Source: Clostridium sp. AM34-11AC
GTDB taxonomy: Bacteria; Bacillota; Clostridia; Lachnospirales; Lachnospiraceae
Length of the DNA stretch: 44,189 nucleotides
Assembly: GCF_003435375.1 (NCBI RefSeq)
Contig: NZ_QWGL01000026.1
Coordinates: 1 to 44,189, forward strand
Direction: 5' to 3'
The translations under genes were made by a program, and so were the position numbers. Positions 23,158-32,854 of this stretch are shown in pieces (the stretch's first letter is position 1; each line of letters begins with the position of its first letter). The notes beneath the pieces are model-generated. The model did not search any database. It was given only the letters and a program-made list of their open reading frames with translations, and had not been told where the DNA came from.

Positions 23158-24867
23158 ATGGAAGATCAGAAGGCGGAAAATCTATTGAATCTGGCACTTT
23201 CTGTCCCTGAGGAGACGAGGGAGCGGACAGAAGAGCTGAACGTGGGATATGACAGGGTGGAGCGGACATGGGAGATCATCGTGAAATACCATGGGAACCT
23301 GGAGAGCACTTTGAATGAGCAGTTTCCGGGTGTCTCCGGAACATACCTTTTAAGCAGCTTTGCGATCCTGCGTGTCCCGGAGCGGGATGTCCCGGGGGTG
23401 ATCGCACTTCCTGAAATTGAATACGCGGAAAAACCAAAGAGGCTGTTTTTTGCCCTGAACCGGGCGAGGGCGGCCTCCTGTTTTCTTCCGGTGCAGACAG
23501 GGACCGATGGGCTTACGGGAAAAGGTGTCCTGGTGGCGGTGATCGACTCGGGAATCGACATCTTTCATGAAGACTTCCGGAATGAGGACGGAACCACGAG
23601 AATCCTGTATTTGGATGACCAGATCAGTGGGAAAACATATGAAAGGCGGGAGATCAATGAGATCCTGCGGGGAGAGAATAAATCCGGCGGAACAGGCGGT
23701 CTTTCCCTGGATACCAGCGGCCATGGCACGGCGGTGGCGGGGATCGCGGCTGGAAACGGGAGAACAAGCGGCGGACTGTACCGCGGGGCGGCCTATGAGA
23801 GTGAACTTATCATTGTCCGTCTCGGAATCCCGGATTCAGTTGGATTTCCGAGAACCACGGAACTCATGCGGGGGATGGATCTCGCGGTGCGGAAAGCTCT
23901 GGAACTGGGACGCCCCATGGCAGTGAATCTGAGCTTTGGAAATACATATGGATCCCACGACGGCGGCGGACTTTTAGAGCGGTACCTCGATTCTCTTGCA
24001 CAGATGGGGCAGTTTGTCTTCGTCACAGGATCGGGAAATGAGGGGGACTCCGGGGGACATGCGAGACCTGTGATCGAACCCGGGAAGATCACGGAGATCC
24101 GACTCTCTGTTGGGACATACGAGACGGGATTCGGCATGCAGATTTGGAAAAACTATGAGGACGGGATGCGGATCTTTCTGAGGGATCCCTTTGGCGGTGC
24201 GGAGATCGAGCTTGTCCCGGTGAGGGGAACGGACCGGATCCGGGTCGGAGAGACGGAACTTTTGATCTATTACGGGGAACCGTCCCCTTTTAATGCGGCC
24301 CAGGAGATCTATATTGAGTTTGTGCCGGAAAGAACTTATGTGGAGAGCGGGATCTGGACATTCCGATTCCTCGGAACAGGGGATGAGGAGACGGCAGCGG
24401 ATCTCTGGCTTCCCTCCGCGGCGGCAGTCGGGCGGGACACGGAATTTTTGGAATCGTCGCCGGATACGACCCTGACGATTCCCTCCACGGCGTTCCGACC
24501 GGTGACGGTGGGCGCCTATGACAGCGGGACCGGAATCTATGCCCCGTTTTCTGGCCGCGGGGACACCAGGGTCTATCGCGCCCAGAAGCCGGACCTCGCC
24601 GCCCCAGGGGTGGGAATCATGGCCCCGGACCGGGACGGCGGCTATTCCCCTGTCACCGGAACATCCTTCGCGGCGCCCTTTGTCACCGGGGCCGCGGCGC
24701 TTCTCATGGAGTGGGGGATCGTCAGGGAGAATGATCCGTATCTTTATGGGGAGAAGGTGAAGGCGTACTTAAGAAAAGGAGCGAGAAGACTTCCTTCTGA
24801 GCTGGCCTATCCGAATCCGAGGCTGGGATATGGAGCGCTCTGCGTGGCGGACAGTCTGCCGAAATAA
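23158..24867 (+). CDS. Subtilisin-like (S8) serine protease, Csp-like
   Basis: A 569-residue S8 peptidase with all catalytic residues: D130 (AVIDSGID), H189 (SGHGTAVAG) and S503 (GTSFAAP), plus the oxyanion region TGSGNEGD. A large insert lies between the asparagine region and the serine (residues about 305-450), as in Csp germination proteases and related clostridial subtilases. An N-terminal prodomain-like segment (residues about 1-95) is present, but no signal peptide, so it acts inside the cell, in the spore or mother cell, or leaves by another route. The ribosome site before ATG 23158 is weak. Whether it has a germination role cannot be told. Confidence 0.88.
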   Translation: MEDQKAENLLNLALSVPEETRERTEELNVGYDRVERTWEIIVKYHGNLESTLNEQFPGVSGTYLLSSFAILRVPERDVPGVIALPEIEYAEKPKRLFFALNRARAASCFLPVQTGTDGLTGKGVLVAVIDSGIDIFHEDFRNEDGTTRILYLDDQISGKTYERREINEILRGENKSGGTGGLSLDTSGHGTAVAGIAAGNGRTSGGLYRGAAYESELIIVRLGIPDSVGFPRTTELMRGMDLAVRKALELGRPMAVNLSFGNTYGSHDGGGLLERYLDSLAQMGQFVFVTGSGNEGDSGGHARPVIEPGKITEIRLSVGTYETGFGMQIWKNYEDGMRIFLRDPFGGAEIELVPVRGTDRIRVGETELLIYYGEPSPFNAAQEIYIEFVPERTYVESGIWTFRFLGTGDEETAADLWLPSAAAVGRDTEFLESSPDTTLTIPSTAFRPVTVGAYDSGTGIYAPFSGRGDTRVYRAQKPDLAAPGVGIMAPDRDGGYSPVTGTSFAAPFVTGAAALLMEWGIVRENDPYLYGEKVKAYLRKGARRLPSELAYPNPRLGYGALCVADSLPK

Positions 24868-25079
24868 TTTGTAAATTTTCTTGAAAATTTCTAATAACAG
24901 ATATATTATAGAAACGTATACAAAATAGAACTCGGATTTTTAAGAGATGAGGCATAAATACTTTTAAATCTTAATGGAAATCTGAATTCAAATGAGGGAT
25001 GCCGGGGATCATTGCGGAGAATCATCCCAGAAAAATTTCCGACAATACAGAAAAATTGAATCATGAGGAGGAAAAAGCT

Positions 25080-26618
25080 ATGGAAGCGTTGTTTCAGGCC
25101 GTAAATGTCATATGCGGAAAGATCCAGATCGTCTCGAACCTGTTCTGGGATTTCCCGACGAACTTTGACTGGTACGCGAATATCCCGATCCTCGGAAACT
25201 TCAGTCTGGCGATCATCCTTTTAGTGGGAACAGGAATCTATTTTACATTCAGACTCCGGTTTATCCAGGTGCGGAAATTCCGCCACGGACTCCATGTCCT
25301 GATGAGACAGAAGAGCAGCGGCACAGGAATCTCATCCCTGGCGTCATTCCTCCTGTCGACGGCCATGCGTGTCGGCCCCGGAAATATCTTAGGCGTCACC
25401 GGCGCGATCTCCACCGGCGGTCCGGGCGCCCTGCTCTGGATGTGGATCTCCGCCTTCTTTGGTATGTCCACAGCTTTCGTTGAGGCGACACTCTCCCAGA
25501 TCTTTAAGGAGAGAAAAGATGATGAGTATGTGGGCGGCCTGCCGTATTACGGAAGAAGACTCTTAAAGAATGCGGCATGGGCAGGAGCGGCGCTCAGTGT
25601 CCTCTACATTATCTATGCGTTCCTCTGCTTCCCGGCCCAGGGCTTCAACACGATCTCCGCGGTGGGAGCGATCGCGGGCGTATTTACGGGAACCGTCATC
25701 GAGACAAACTCCGCCCTGTACTGGATCTCCTTCGCGGTCCTCATCGCGGCGACGGCGGTCATCAGCTTTGGTGGAATCAAGAAGGTGACAAAGGTTACAG
25801 ACCTCTTAGTTCCTGTGATGGCAGTGATCTATATCCTGACAGTCATTCTTCTCATCGTATTTAATATCCCGAGAATCCCGTGGTTCTTCGGAGCAGTATT
25901 CTCCGAGGCTTTCCGGCCGGAAGCAGTCTTCGGCGGTGCCTTCGGTATCGCGCTGAGCCAGGGAATCAAGAGAGGCCTTATGTCAAATGAGGCTGGACAG
26001 GGAACGATCACCATGCCGGCAGCGGCGGCGGACGCAAAGCATCCCTGTGACCAGGGCTGTGTCCAGGCGCTTGGCGTTTTCTTAGATACCATCGTGATCT
26101 GCACCCTGACAGGATTCGTCGTTGTCATGGGAAGAGTGTGGCTCACGGAGGACAGCGCAGCATGGTTTGAACTCGGAAAACTTGACAGGTTCTTAGCATC
26201 CTGCGGAGCGCTCACCGGGAACGGAACGATCTATCACCTCGTGACGATGCTCGTCAGCGTCTGCTTCGGTCTGTTCGCGTTTACCTGCCTTGTGGGATTC
26301 ATGTCCTTCACGGAAATGTGCGCGAACCGGATCTCCACGAGACCTGCCTTTATTAACACGATCCGCGTGCTCTGCCTGGTAGTCATCTCCTTCGGCGTTA
26401 TCACGAACATTGCGGGCATGGACTTAAGTGCCCTGTGGGATCTCAGCGATTTCGCGAATATCCTCATGGTATACTGCAACCTGCCATTACAGTACATAGG
26501 CTTTAAGTATGTGCTCCGGGCATGGGAACACTTCGAAAAGAACGATGGAACCGCATTCACATCAAAGATCGCCGGAATCGATGTTACGGTGTGGGATGAG
26601 CGGGCAAAGATGAAATAA
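25080..26618 (+). CDS. AGCS-family sodium:amino-acid symporter
   Basis: A 512-residue integral membrane protein that imports alanine, glycine or a similar amino acid with sodium. About ten to eleven membrane helices and the family motifs are visible: FRLRFIQVRKFRHG, then RVGPGNILGVTGAISTGGPGALLWMW, and NEAGQGTITMPAAAA with SQGIKRGLMS. Length is somewhat above the usual 440-490. The start at 25080 follows GAGGAGG by 8 nt; the longer frame from 24999 has no site. It stands alone. Confidence 0.92.
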   Translation: MEALFQAVNVICGKIQIVSNLFWDFPTNFDWYANIPILGNFSLAIILLVGTGIYFTFRLRFIQVRKFRHGLHVLMRQKSSGTGISSLASFLLSTAMRVGPGNILGVTGAISTGGPGALLWMWISAFFGMSTAFVEATLSQIFKERKDDEYVGGLPYYGRRLLKNAAWAGAALSVLYIIYAFLCFPAQGFNTISAVGAIAGVFTGTVIETNSALYWISFAVLIAATAVISFGGIKKVTKVTDLLVPVMAVIYILTVILLIVFNIPRIPWFFGAVFSEAFRPEAVFGGAFGIALSQGIKRGLMSNEAGQGTITMPAAAADAKHPCDQGCVQALGVFLDTIVICTLTGFVVVMGRVWLTEDSAAWFELGKLDRFLASCGALTGNGTIYHLVTMLVSVCFGLFAFTCLVGFMSFTEMCANRISTRPAFINTIRVLCLVVISFGVITNIAGMDLSALWDLSDFANILMVYCNLPLQYIGFKYVLRAWEHFEKNDGTAFTSKIAGIDVTVWDERAKMK

Positions 26619-26621
26619 GAG

Positions 26622-26668
26622 AAAAAAGATGCCGCCCGGTGGATTCAGAAAGAAACGCAGGGCGGCAT
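26622..26668 (-). terminator. Terminator, mainly minus strand
   Basis: ATGCCGCCC pairs with GGGCGGCAT. On the minus strand the stem is followed by CTTTTTTC, so it best serves the TetR gene, whose stop lies about 120 nt upstream. On the plus strand there is no T-tract. Confidence 0.7.
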
Positions 26669-26790
26669 TACTATGCGGATAATAACAGAACCAAAGTACA
26701 GGAAGCAGGGCAGTTAAAAGACCTGCGGGAAGCTTCCATATTATATTAAGTAGAAACGGATTCCGGACAGTGGAAAAAGAGGCTGCCGGA

Positions 26791-27384
26791 TCAGCCGTCA
26801 GCCTTCTCCCAGAAATCCCTGAGCGCAAAGCGGCAGACGCTTTCCACGAAGGTCTTCGCGTCATATTCATCCGCCAGCTCTAAATAAGATCTTAGCGTCG
26901 TCAGATAAAAGCTTGACATAAACGAAACATAGAGTGGGAGCGGGATCTTTAACCGAACGCCCTGGTTCTCGCCCTGCCAGCCGCTCTCCGTGAGGATCTT
27001 CGCCAGGTCTCCCTGGATCGTGAACATCAGGGAGCCGTTTTTGTTCGTCTGGTAGATCCGGCGGTAGAGAGTGATATTCTCATCCACCTGAGCGATCAGA
27101 TATTCTAAAAACTGACGCAGGGAATCGGTGCTTTTAAAGTAGATCAGATCCTCCACCGGGCGGAGTCCCTCAATGTACATGTTCACGCAGTAGTGCAGAA
27201 GATCATATTTGTCCTCAAAATACCGGTAGAACGTGGACCGGGAGATCATGGAGACCCGGCAGAGATCAGTGAGGGAGATCTTCTCAAAAGGCATTTCCGC
27301 CAGAAGGTCCAGGAGCGCCTTCATCAAAAGCAGGTAGGTCCTGCGGACAGAAACATGTTCTTCCTGGATCGGTAATTTTATCAT
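26791..27384 (-). CDS. TetR-family regulator
   Basis: A 197-residue regulator. The N-terminal helix-turn-helix covers residues about 15-60 (FEKISLTDLCRVSMISRSTFYRYFEDKYDLL), and the rest is a helical ligand/dimer domain with a TetR_C-like tail (LYVSFMSSFYLTTLRSYLE). GAGGAG lies about 11 nt before ATG. It is divergent from the block with the MMPL exporter, and an imperfect palindrome (27410-27446) sits between the genes. TetR proteins in this position usually repress the neighbouring exporter and themselves; ligand unknown. Confidence 0.92.
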   Translation of the reverse strand: MIKLPIQEEHVSVRRTYLLLMKALLDLLAEMPFEKISLTDLCRVSMISRSTFYRYFEDKYDLLHYCVNMYIEGLRPVEDLIYFKSTDSLRQFLEYLIAQVDENITLYRRIYQTNKNGSLMFTIQGDLAKILTESGWQGENQGVRLKIPLPLYVSFMSSFYLTTLRSYLELADEYDAKTFVESVCRFALRDFWEKADG

Positions 27385-27409
27385 AAACTACAAAACTCCT
27401 CTATCCATT

Positions 27410-27446
27410 CCAAATTGGACAAAAAGTGATAATTTGTCTCATTTGG
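27410..27446. promoter_or_regulatory. Candidate TetR operator
   Basis: CCAAATTGGACAAA, a 9-nt spacer, and TTTGTCTCATTTGG match as a palindrome at 12 of 14 positions. It lies between the divergent TetR gene and the promoter at 27469. Confidence 0.5.
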
Positions 27447-27468
27447 TACACTTTTCAAAAATTGGTTC

Positions 27469-27497
27469 TTGAGTATTTTAGCATAAACATAGATAAT
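27469..27497 (+). promoter_or_regulatory. Promoter of exporter block
   Basis: TTGAGT (27469-27474), 17-nt spacer, GATAAT (27492-27497), 40 nt before the first gene and just downstream of the palindrome. Confidence 0.6.
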
Positions 27498-27537
27498 ATT
27501 GCAAGTGAAAAGGAAAGAAAAAAGCGGAGGCGATCAT

Positions 27538-28290
27538 ATGATCCGAAGAAGAGAAGTACGAAGAATGGCAGCGATCCTCTGCATGATCACGGGAATGACA
27601 GCAGTTCCCGCATATGCGGCAGCTCCGGAGCCATTCGGAGCGGTACCGGGATGGAATCAGATCTCGGGAAAGTGGTACTACCTTATGGAAAACGGTGCCT
27701 GGAGCACAGATTTTATAGAAGATGAGAATACATGCTACACGTTTACAAAGGACGGGACGCTGTCCTATGCGCGGAAAACCCCGAATACGCAGGGCGGCGC
27801 GTATCCTGTATACGTGCTGGATCAGAAGGAACAGGAACTCTTTGATGATATGAATGATGAGAAGAGCGACCTGTTTTTTGACACTTATCCGGAGGCGGAG
27901 GATGATTACGACAACGGGGATGTGGAGTTTTACGATGGACGCGCCACATTTGTCCTCGACATGGATCTCTGCGATATCGCAAAGGCAAGACTTTCTTCCG
28001 CTATGGAAAAGGGATATTCCAAGAGCAAAAATACGATCCCGGGAGAGGGAACCGTAAGCGATTACGTAAAGACAGCATTTCCGGAGCGAAAGAGTGCCAC
28101 ATTTTTTGAGATGTACCTCTGGGGCCCTGAGGAGACATACGATCCGTATGATTCTGTTATGATCCGGATGCAGGAAAAATTCGACCGGAAGGACGATAAA
28201 AAATATTCCCTGGAATACTACCGTAGAATGGGAATTGCCCATGAAAACCAGAATGGAAAGGACTATTACATGGTGGTTCTGGAACGGTAG
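27538..28290 (+). CDS. Secreted protein with a wall-binding repeat
   Basis: A 250-residue exported protein with signal peptide (about residues 1-27, RRREVRR then hydrophobic, cut near AYA-AAP) and one or two wall-binding repeats (GKWYYLMENGAWSTDF and a degenerate second, YTFTKDGTLSY). The C-terminal domain (about residues 85-250) is acidic and aromatic; I do not recognise it. The last strand (YYRRMGIAHENQNGKDYYMVVLE) faintly recalls the end of CAP-type domains; this is weak. The start at 27538 has GCGGAGG 8 nt upstream. It is the first plus-strand gene of the TetR/MMPL block, 75 nt before the exporter. Confidence 0.8.
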   Translation: MIRRREVRRMAAILCMITGMTAVPAYAAAPEPFGAVPGWNQISGKWYYLMENGAWSTDFIEDENTCYTFTKDGTLSYARKTPNTQGGAYPVYVLDQKEQELFDDMNDEKSDLFFDTYPEAEDDYDNGDVEFYDGRATFVLDMDLCDIAKARLSSAMEKGYSKSKNTIPGEGTVSDYVKTAFPERKSATFFEMYLWGPEETYDPYDSVMIRMQEKFDRKDDKKYSLEYYRRMGIAHENQNGKDYYMVVLER

Positions 28291-28365
28291 GAATGTGGAC
28301 GGTGACGGAAAATGACCTGTGTGGGTACTGAACAGTTACGGACAGGGAATATAAGGAGAGAAGAC

Positions 28366-30696
28366 ATGGGAGAGAAAATAAAAAACATGTTCCGCGGGCA
28401 TAAAGAAAAGAAAAAGAACCAGAACGGCGGCTTTTCCTACATGCTCGCGTCATTTATCATCCATAAACGCGGCTGGATCGAGTCGGTCTTCGTGATCGGC
28501 TGCCTGCTCTCGCTTTTGACGATGAACTTTGTAAATGTAAACTATGACCTGACGAAATATCTTCCGGAAACGGCGGAATCCGCTATCGGACTTGACGTTA
28601 TGCGTGATAAGTTCGGTTATCCCGGAACGGCGCGGGTCATGGTGAAGGACGTCTCGCTGTACGAGGCGAAGCAATATAAAGATGAGATCGCCGATATCGA
28701 TGGCGTGGACCAGGTCTTATGGTGCGACAGCACGGTAAATATCTATGCCGGTGAAGACTTCATTGATGAGAGTGAGATCAAGGATTATTACAAAGACCGG
28801 AATGCGGTCTACGATATCACATTTGTGGAGGAGAGTGATTCCACCCGAACCTCCACTGCCATCGACGAGATCAAGGATCTCTTAGGGGACAAAGGATGCT
28901 ACGTCGGCATGGCGGTCCAGAACAAATCCATGACAGAGTCCATGGCAAGCGAGATGAGCAAGATCCTCGTTGTGGCGGTGATCATGATCTTCGCTGTGCT
29001 TTCCGTGACGACAACGGCATGGACGGAACCGATATTATTCCTGTTGGTTATGGGCGTCGCTGTCCTGCTTAATAAGGGAACGAACATCTTTATCGGAACC
29101 GTCTCGTTCCTGACGGAAAACGTGTCGATCATCCTGCAGCTGGCAACATCCATGGACTACTCGATCTTCCTGCTTGACGCGTTCATGAACTACAGAAAGC
29201 AGGGAATGAACGAGGAGGACGCGATCATCAACGCCGTTCAGGAGGCGATCAATTCCATCTTCGCCAGCAGCCTGACGACAGTCGTCGGCTTCTTGGCCCT
29301 TGTGACGATGAAGTTCTCCATCGGATTTGACTTGGGTCTTGTCCTGGCGAAAGGTATCGTATTCAGCTTGCTGACAGTCGTCTTCTTCATGCCGGCGATG
29401 ATCCTGAAGTTCGCGAAGCTCAATGAGAAGACAAAGCACCGTTCCTTTATGCCGGATTTCCACGGACTTGGAAAAGCGATCTACCGGATCCGTCCCATCG
29501 TGTTCGCGGTGATCGTCCTCGTGACACCGCTTGCATACACGGCCCAGGGCCTGAACGATTTCCTTTACGGAAACGACTCCATGGGTGCCTCGGAGGGAAC
29601 ACAGGTTTATGAAGATGACCAGCAGATCACGAAGATCTTCGGCCGAAGCAACATGCTGCTCGCCCTCTATCCGAACACATCGGAGGTCAATGAGCGGGCC
29701 ATGGCGAAGGAGATCAAGGATCTATCCTATGTAAAGAACGTTACAGCTTTAGCGGATACGTTGCCGGAGGGGATCCCGGAAGAGTTTCTCCCGAAGTCCA
29801 CGGTGGAGCTCTTACATAAAGACGGCTATTGCCGGATGCTGATCTACACGAGAACGAAGACCGAGAGTGCCGAGGCATTCAAGGACTCCGACGCGATCCA
29901 GGAGATCGTAAAGAAGTATTACCCGGAAGGAAGCTATCTCGTCGGTGAGACTCCGTCCACCCAGGATATCAAGTCCTTCATCGTAAAGGACTATGAGAAT
30001 GTAAATGTTCTGTCCCTGGCGGGCGTATTCCTCGTCGTCATGATGAGCTTCAAGTCGGCTGTCATGCCGATCCTCGTCATCATTCCCATCGAGGTGGCGA
30101 TCTTCATCAACATGGCGATGCCGTATTTCCAGGGTGTCGAGATGGTGTACATGGGTTATATCATCGTCAGCAGTATCCAGCTGGGTGCCACGGTCGATTA
30201 CTCGATCCTGCTTGCAAACAACTACCTGGCGAAGAGAAAGACGCTGCCGAAGAAAAAGGCATGTGTGGAGGCCATCGCAGCGTCCTGTTCCTCGATTTTT
30301 ACTTCCGGATCCATCATCACGCTGGCCGGATATATCGTGTATATGATCTCGTCCACAACGGCCATCGCGGACCTGGGACACCTGATCGGACGAGGCGGAC
30401 TGTTCAGCCTTGTGCTGGTACTGACGGTGCTTCCGCTGCTGTTAACATTATTTGACAATTTTATCGTCGGCGAGAAACCGGCGGCAGCTCTTGCGAGACG
30501 CCTGCACCGCCGTGTGAAGAACCAGAGAGAGAAGAGACGTTCCGGAAAGAACGGGGACGAGACAGAAGAGAGTACAGATGAAGGCGGAGATCCCTACGAG
30601 GACGATGAGAACGAGGCGGCGGCCAGCAGGGAATCGGAGCCGGAATTGACAGATAGAGAAGAAATGGAGGAGAACGGTGATGAGACAGAAAAATAG
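28366..30696 (+). CDS. MMPL/RND-family exporter
   Basis: A 776-residue membrane protein with two homologous halves. Each half starts with one helix and a large external loop (TM1 at about 33-50, loop to about 200; second half from about residue 375), then a bundle of about five helices. Proton-relay-type segments are visible as SMDYSIFLLDAFMNY and GATVDYSILLANNY. Such proteins export lipids, peptides or drugs using the proton gradient. The last 75 residues form a strongly acidic cytoplasmic tail. The start at 28366 has AGGAGAG 6 nt upstream. The next gene begins inside its last codons, so both are coupled. Confidence 0.9.
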   Translation: MGEKIKNMFRGHKEKKKNQNGGFSYMLASFIIHKRGWIESVFVIGCLLSLLTMNFVNVNYDLTKYLPETAESAIGLDVMRDKFGYPGTARVMVKDVSLYEAKQYKDEIADIDGVDQVLWCDSTVNIYAGEDFIDESEIKDYYKDRNAVYDITFVEESDSTRTSTAIDEIKDLLGDKGCYVGMAVQNKSMTESMASEMSKILVVAVIMIFAVLSVTTTAWTEPILFLLVMGVAVLLNKGTNIFIGTVSFLTENVSIILQLATSMDYSIFLLDAFMNYRKQGMNEEDAIINAVQEAINSIFASSLTTVVGFLALVTMKFSIGFDLGLVLAKGIVFSLLTVVFFMPAMILKFAKLNEKTKHRSFMPDFHGLGKAIYRIRPIVFAVIVLVTPLAYTAQGLNDFLYGNDSMGASEGTQVYEDDQQITKIFGRSNMLLALYPNTSEVNERAMAKEIKDLSYVKNVTALADTLPEGIPEEFLPKSTVELLHKDGYCRMLIYTRTKTESAEAFKDSDAIQEIVKKYYPEGSYLVGETPSTQDIKSFIVKDYENVNVLSLAGVFLVVMMSFKSAVMPILVIIPIEVAIFINMAMPYFQGVEMVYMGYIIVSSIQLGATVDYSILLANNYLAKRKTLPKKKACVEAIAASCSSIFTSGSIITLAGYIVYMISSTTAIADLGHLIGRGGLFSLVLVLTVLPLLLTLFDNFIVGEKPAAALARRLHRRVKNQREKRRSGKNGDETEESTDEGGDPYEDDENEAAASRESEPELTDREEMEENGDETEK

Positions 30697-32719
30697 AAGG
30701 ATCATGGCAGCGGGCATGGCGGCTGTCACACTCTGCACCAGCCTTGTTTCTGCGCCGGTCTATGCGGCAGAGGCGTCTGTGAGCGTCGATGAAGCGATGT
30801 ACGTGAACCTGGATTACTATGGTTCCGTTGATAAGGTGAATGTCGTGAAGGGTGTGAGCTTAAATGGTCTCACAAGCTTTACGGATTATGGAAATTATCT
30901 TGATGTGACAAATATGACCAACAACACAGCTCCGGAGATCAGTGACGGAAAGGTCACATGGAATCTCCCGGCGGACACCAAGGGATATTTCTACTATAAG
31001 GGAGCGATCGATAAGGACGCGGTGACACTTCCGTGGACCATGGATGTGTCCTACAAATTAAACGGCGTCCCGACGGACGCTGAGAAGCTTGCGGGTGCTT
31101 CCGGTCTGGTGGAGGTACATGTGACAGCGACACCGAATGAGGCGGCGAGAGATTACTATAAGAACAATATGATGTTAGTGGTAGCGATGCTTGTTGATAT
31201 GAGCAAGTGCTACAGTGTGGAAGCGGAAGATTCCCAGACCCAGAGCCTCGGTTCCCAGACCGCGATCATGTACACGGCGCTTCCGGGCGAGGAGGGCGAT
31301 TACACGATCCGCATTGGCAGCGACAAGTTTGAGACCTCCGGTGTCATCATGGCGATGGTTCCGGGAACGGTGAAAGACTTAGAGCACATCGTTGACCTGA
31401 AGGACGCCAAGGACACCTGGAAGGATGCCGGTGACCAGTTATACGACAGCATGGACCAGATGGCGGCTTCCGTCGAGGCCATGAGAAGCGGCGTCAACGA
31501 GCTGCGCCAGGGCTTAAATGAGGCGGAGAGCGCGAGAGGCGTCATCAGCGGTTCCAAGGACGAGATCCTGGACAGCAATGACCAGACACTGGCTTCCCTG
31601 ACGGCGCTCTCCGAGCAGCTTGGAACCATCGTTCCGTATATCCAGACTGCAAAGGATGCCTCCGAGGTTGCCCACAACAGCATGACAGACGTTGTCAACA
31701 CACTCGGAAACATGCAGGAGCCGATCCGCAGACTGGACACGAGCTTACGGGGCTTAAGGGATAGCTCTGAGGGCGCGTCCGGCAGTATTGGAAACGTAGT
31801 CGCTTCCGTTCAGCTGATCAAAAAGCTTGACACACAGCTTCAGCAGAGCGTTCTGGAGTTTATCAAAAACCTGGCTTCTGCCCAGGAGTCCATGCAGGAC
31901 GCGATCGCAGATTACTGCAACGGTGAGGCAGGGGATGAAGATACCCAGGCACTGGCAGCGGCAGCAGCGGGAGCAGACACCTCCGCCGGACATGCGGGAA
32001 TGCTGAATGCCCAGGAACTTATCGGAATCTTAAAGCAGAAGGAGAAAGCGCTCCGCCAGGTGGCTTCCTCCAGCAATGCCCTTGTGGCAGATACAGCAGA
32101 TATGCTCGACGATGTATCCAATACATCAAAATACCTGGCACAGACCACAGACCAGATGGACTATCTGATCGAGGATGTGAAGGCGTTAAAGGATTCCCTG
32201 GATGTGTATTACCCGGATCTCCAGTCAGCCCTGGATGATTCCGGGGAGCTCGTAAACCGAACCACGGATGCCCTTAATAAGAGCACGGATTCCCTGACTC
32301 TGGTACAGAATACCGTCCGTGCCAGCGCGGACAGCCTTGACGCGGCGGCGAAGGACTCCATCAAGGGAAGTTTGAATGTCCTCGACAAGAGTTTAAGCGT
32401 CCTCGACAGCACCAGCTCCATGAGAAAGGCCGGCCGGACTATGAAGGACACCATGGACAATGAGTGGAACGACATGGAGGACGACAACAATTTCTTAAAT
32501 ATGGATCCAAACGCGGAGAAGGTTTCCTTCACTTCCGATGAGAACGCGGAGCCGAACACCCTGCAGATCATCATGAGAACCGAGGAGATCAGCGTGGACG
32601 ATGACGCGGAGCTTCTCGATGCGGAGACAGCGAAGGCGGATGTGAACCCGCTTGAGAGAATGTGGAACATGCTGGTCCAGATGGTCAGGGCGATCATTGA
32701 GATCTTTAAGAACAGATAA
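30680..32719 (+). CDS. Secreted helical (coiled-coil-rich) protein coupled to the exporter
   Basis: A 679-residue exported protein. Signal peptide about residues 1-29 (RQKNRR, core, cut near VYA-AEA); a beta-rich N-terminal domain up to about 230; then a long helical region (about 240-560) rich in D, S, A, L and Q with coiled-coil heptads (QLYDSMDQMAASVEAMRSG); and a hydrophobic C-terminal amphipathic helix (MWNMLVQMVRAIIEIF). It overlaps the MMPL stop by 17 nt, with GAGGAG before the ATG. By position it could be the extracytoplasmic partner of the exporter. A relation to YhgE/Pip-type proteins is possible in layout only. Not a recognised named family. Confidence 0.8.
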   Translation: MRQKNRRIMAAGMAAVTLCTSLVSAPVYAAEASVSVDEAMYVNLDYYGSVDKVNVVKGVSLNGLTSFTDYGNYLDVTNMTNNTAPEISDGKVTWNLPADTKGYFYYKGAIDKDAVTLPWTMDVSYKLNGVPTDAEKLAGASGLVEVHVTATPNEAARDYYKNNMMLVVAMLVDMSKCYSVEAEDSQTQSLGSQTAIMYTALPGEEGDYTIRIGSDKFETSGVIMAMVPGTVKDLEHIVDLKDAKDTWKDAGDQLYDSMDQMAASVEAMRSGVNELRQGLNEAESARGVISGSKDEILDSNDQTLASLTALSEQLGTIVPYIQTAKDASEVAHNSMTDVVNTLGNMQEPIRRLDTSLRGLRDSSEGASGSIGNVVASVQLIKKLDTQLQQSVLEFIKNLASAQESMQDAIADYCNGEAGDEDTQALAAAAAGADTSAGHAGMLNAQELIGILKQKEKALRQVASSSNALVADTADMLDDVSNTSKYLAQTTDQMDYLIEDVKALKDSLDVYYPDLQSALDDSGELVNRTTDALNKSTDSLTLVQNTVRASADSLDAAAKDSIKGSLNVLDKSLSVLDSTSSMRKAGRTMKDTMDNEWNDMEDDNNFLNMDPNAEKVSFTSDENAEPNTLQIIMRTEEISVDDDAELLDAETAKADVNPLERMWNMLVQMVRAIIEIFKNR

Positions 32720-32854
32720 TGAAAGAATATCTGATGGATTTGTGCAGGAGGATGTACGGCAGAATTGTTCTGCGTGGACGTTTTTCTGCACAAACTGGTA
32801 TATGAGGGGATAAAGAGAAGCGAGTGGAAGAACTTCTTACGGGAAGGAGAAGAC

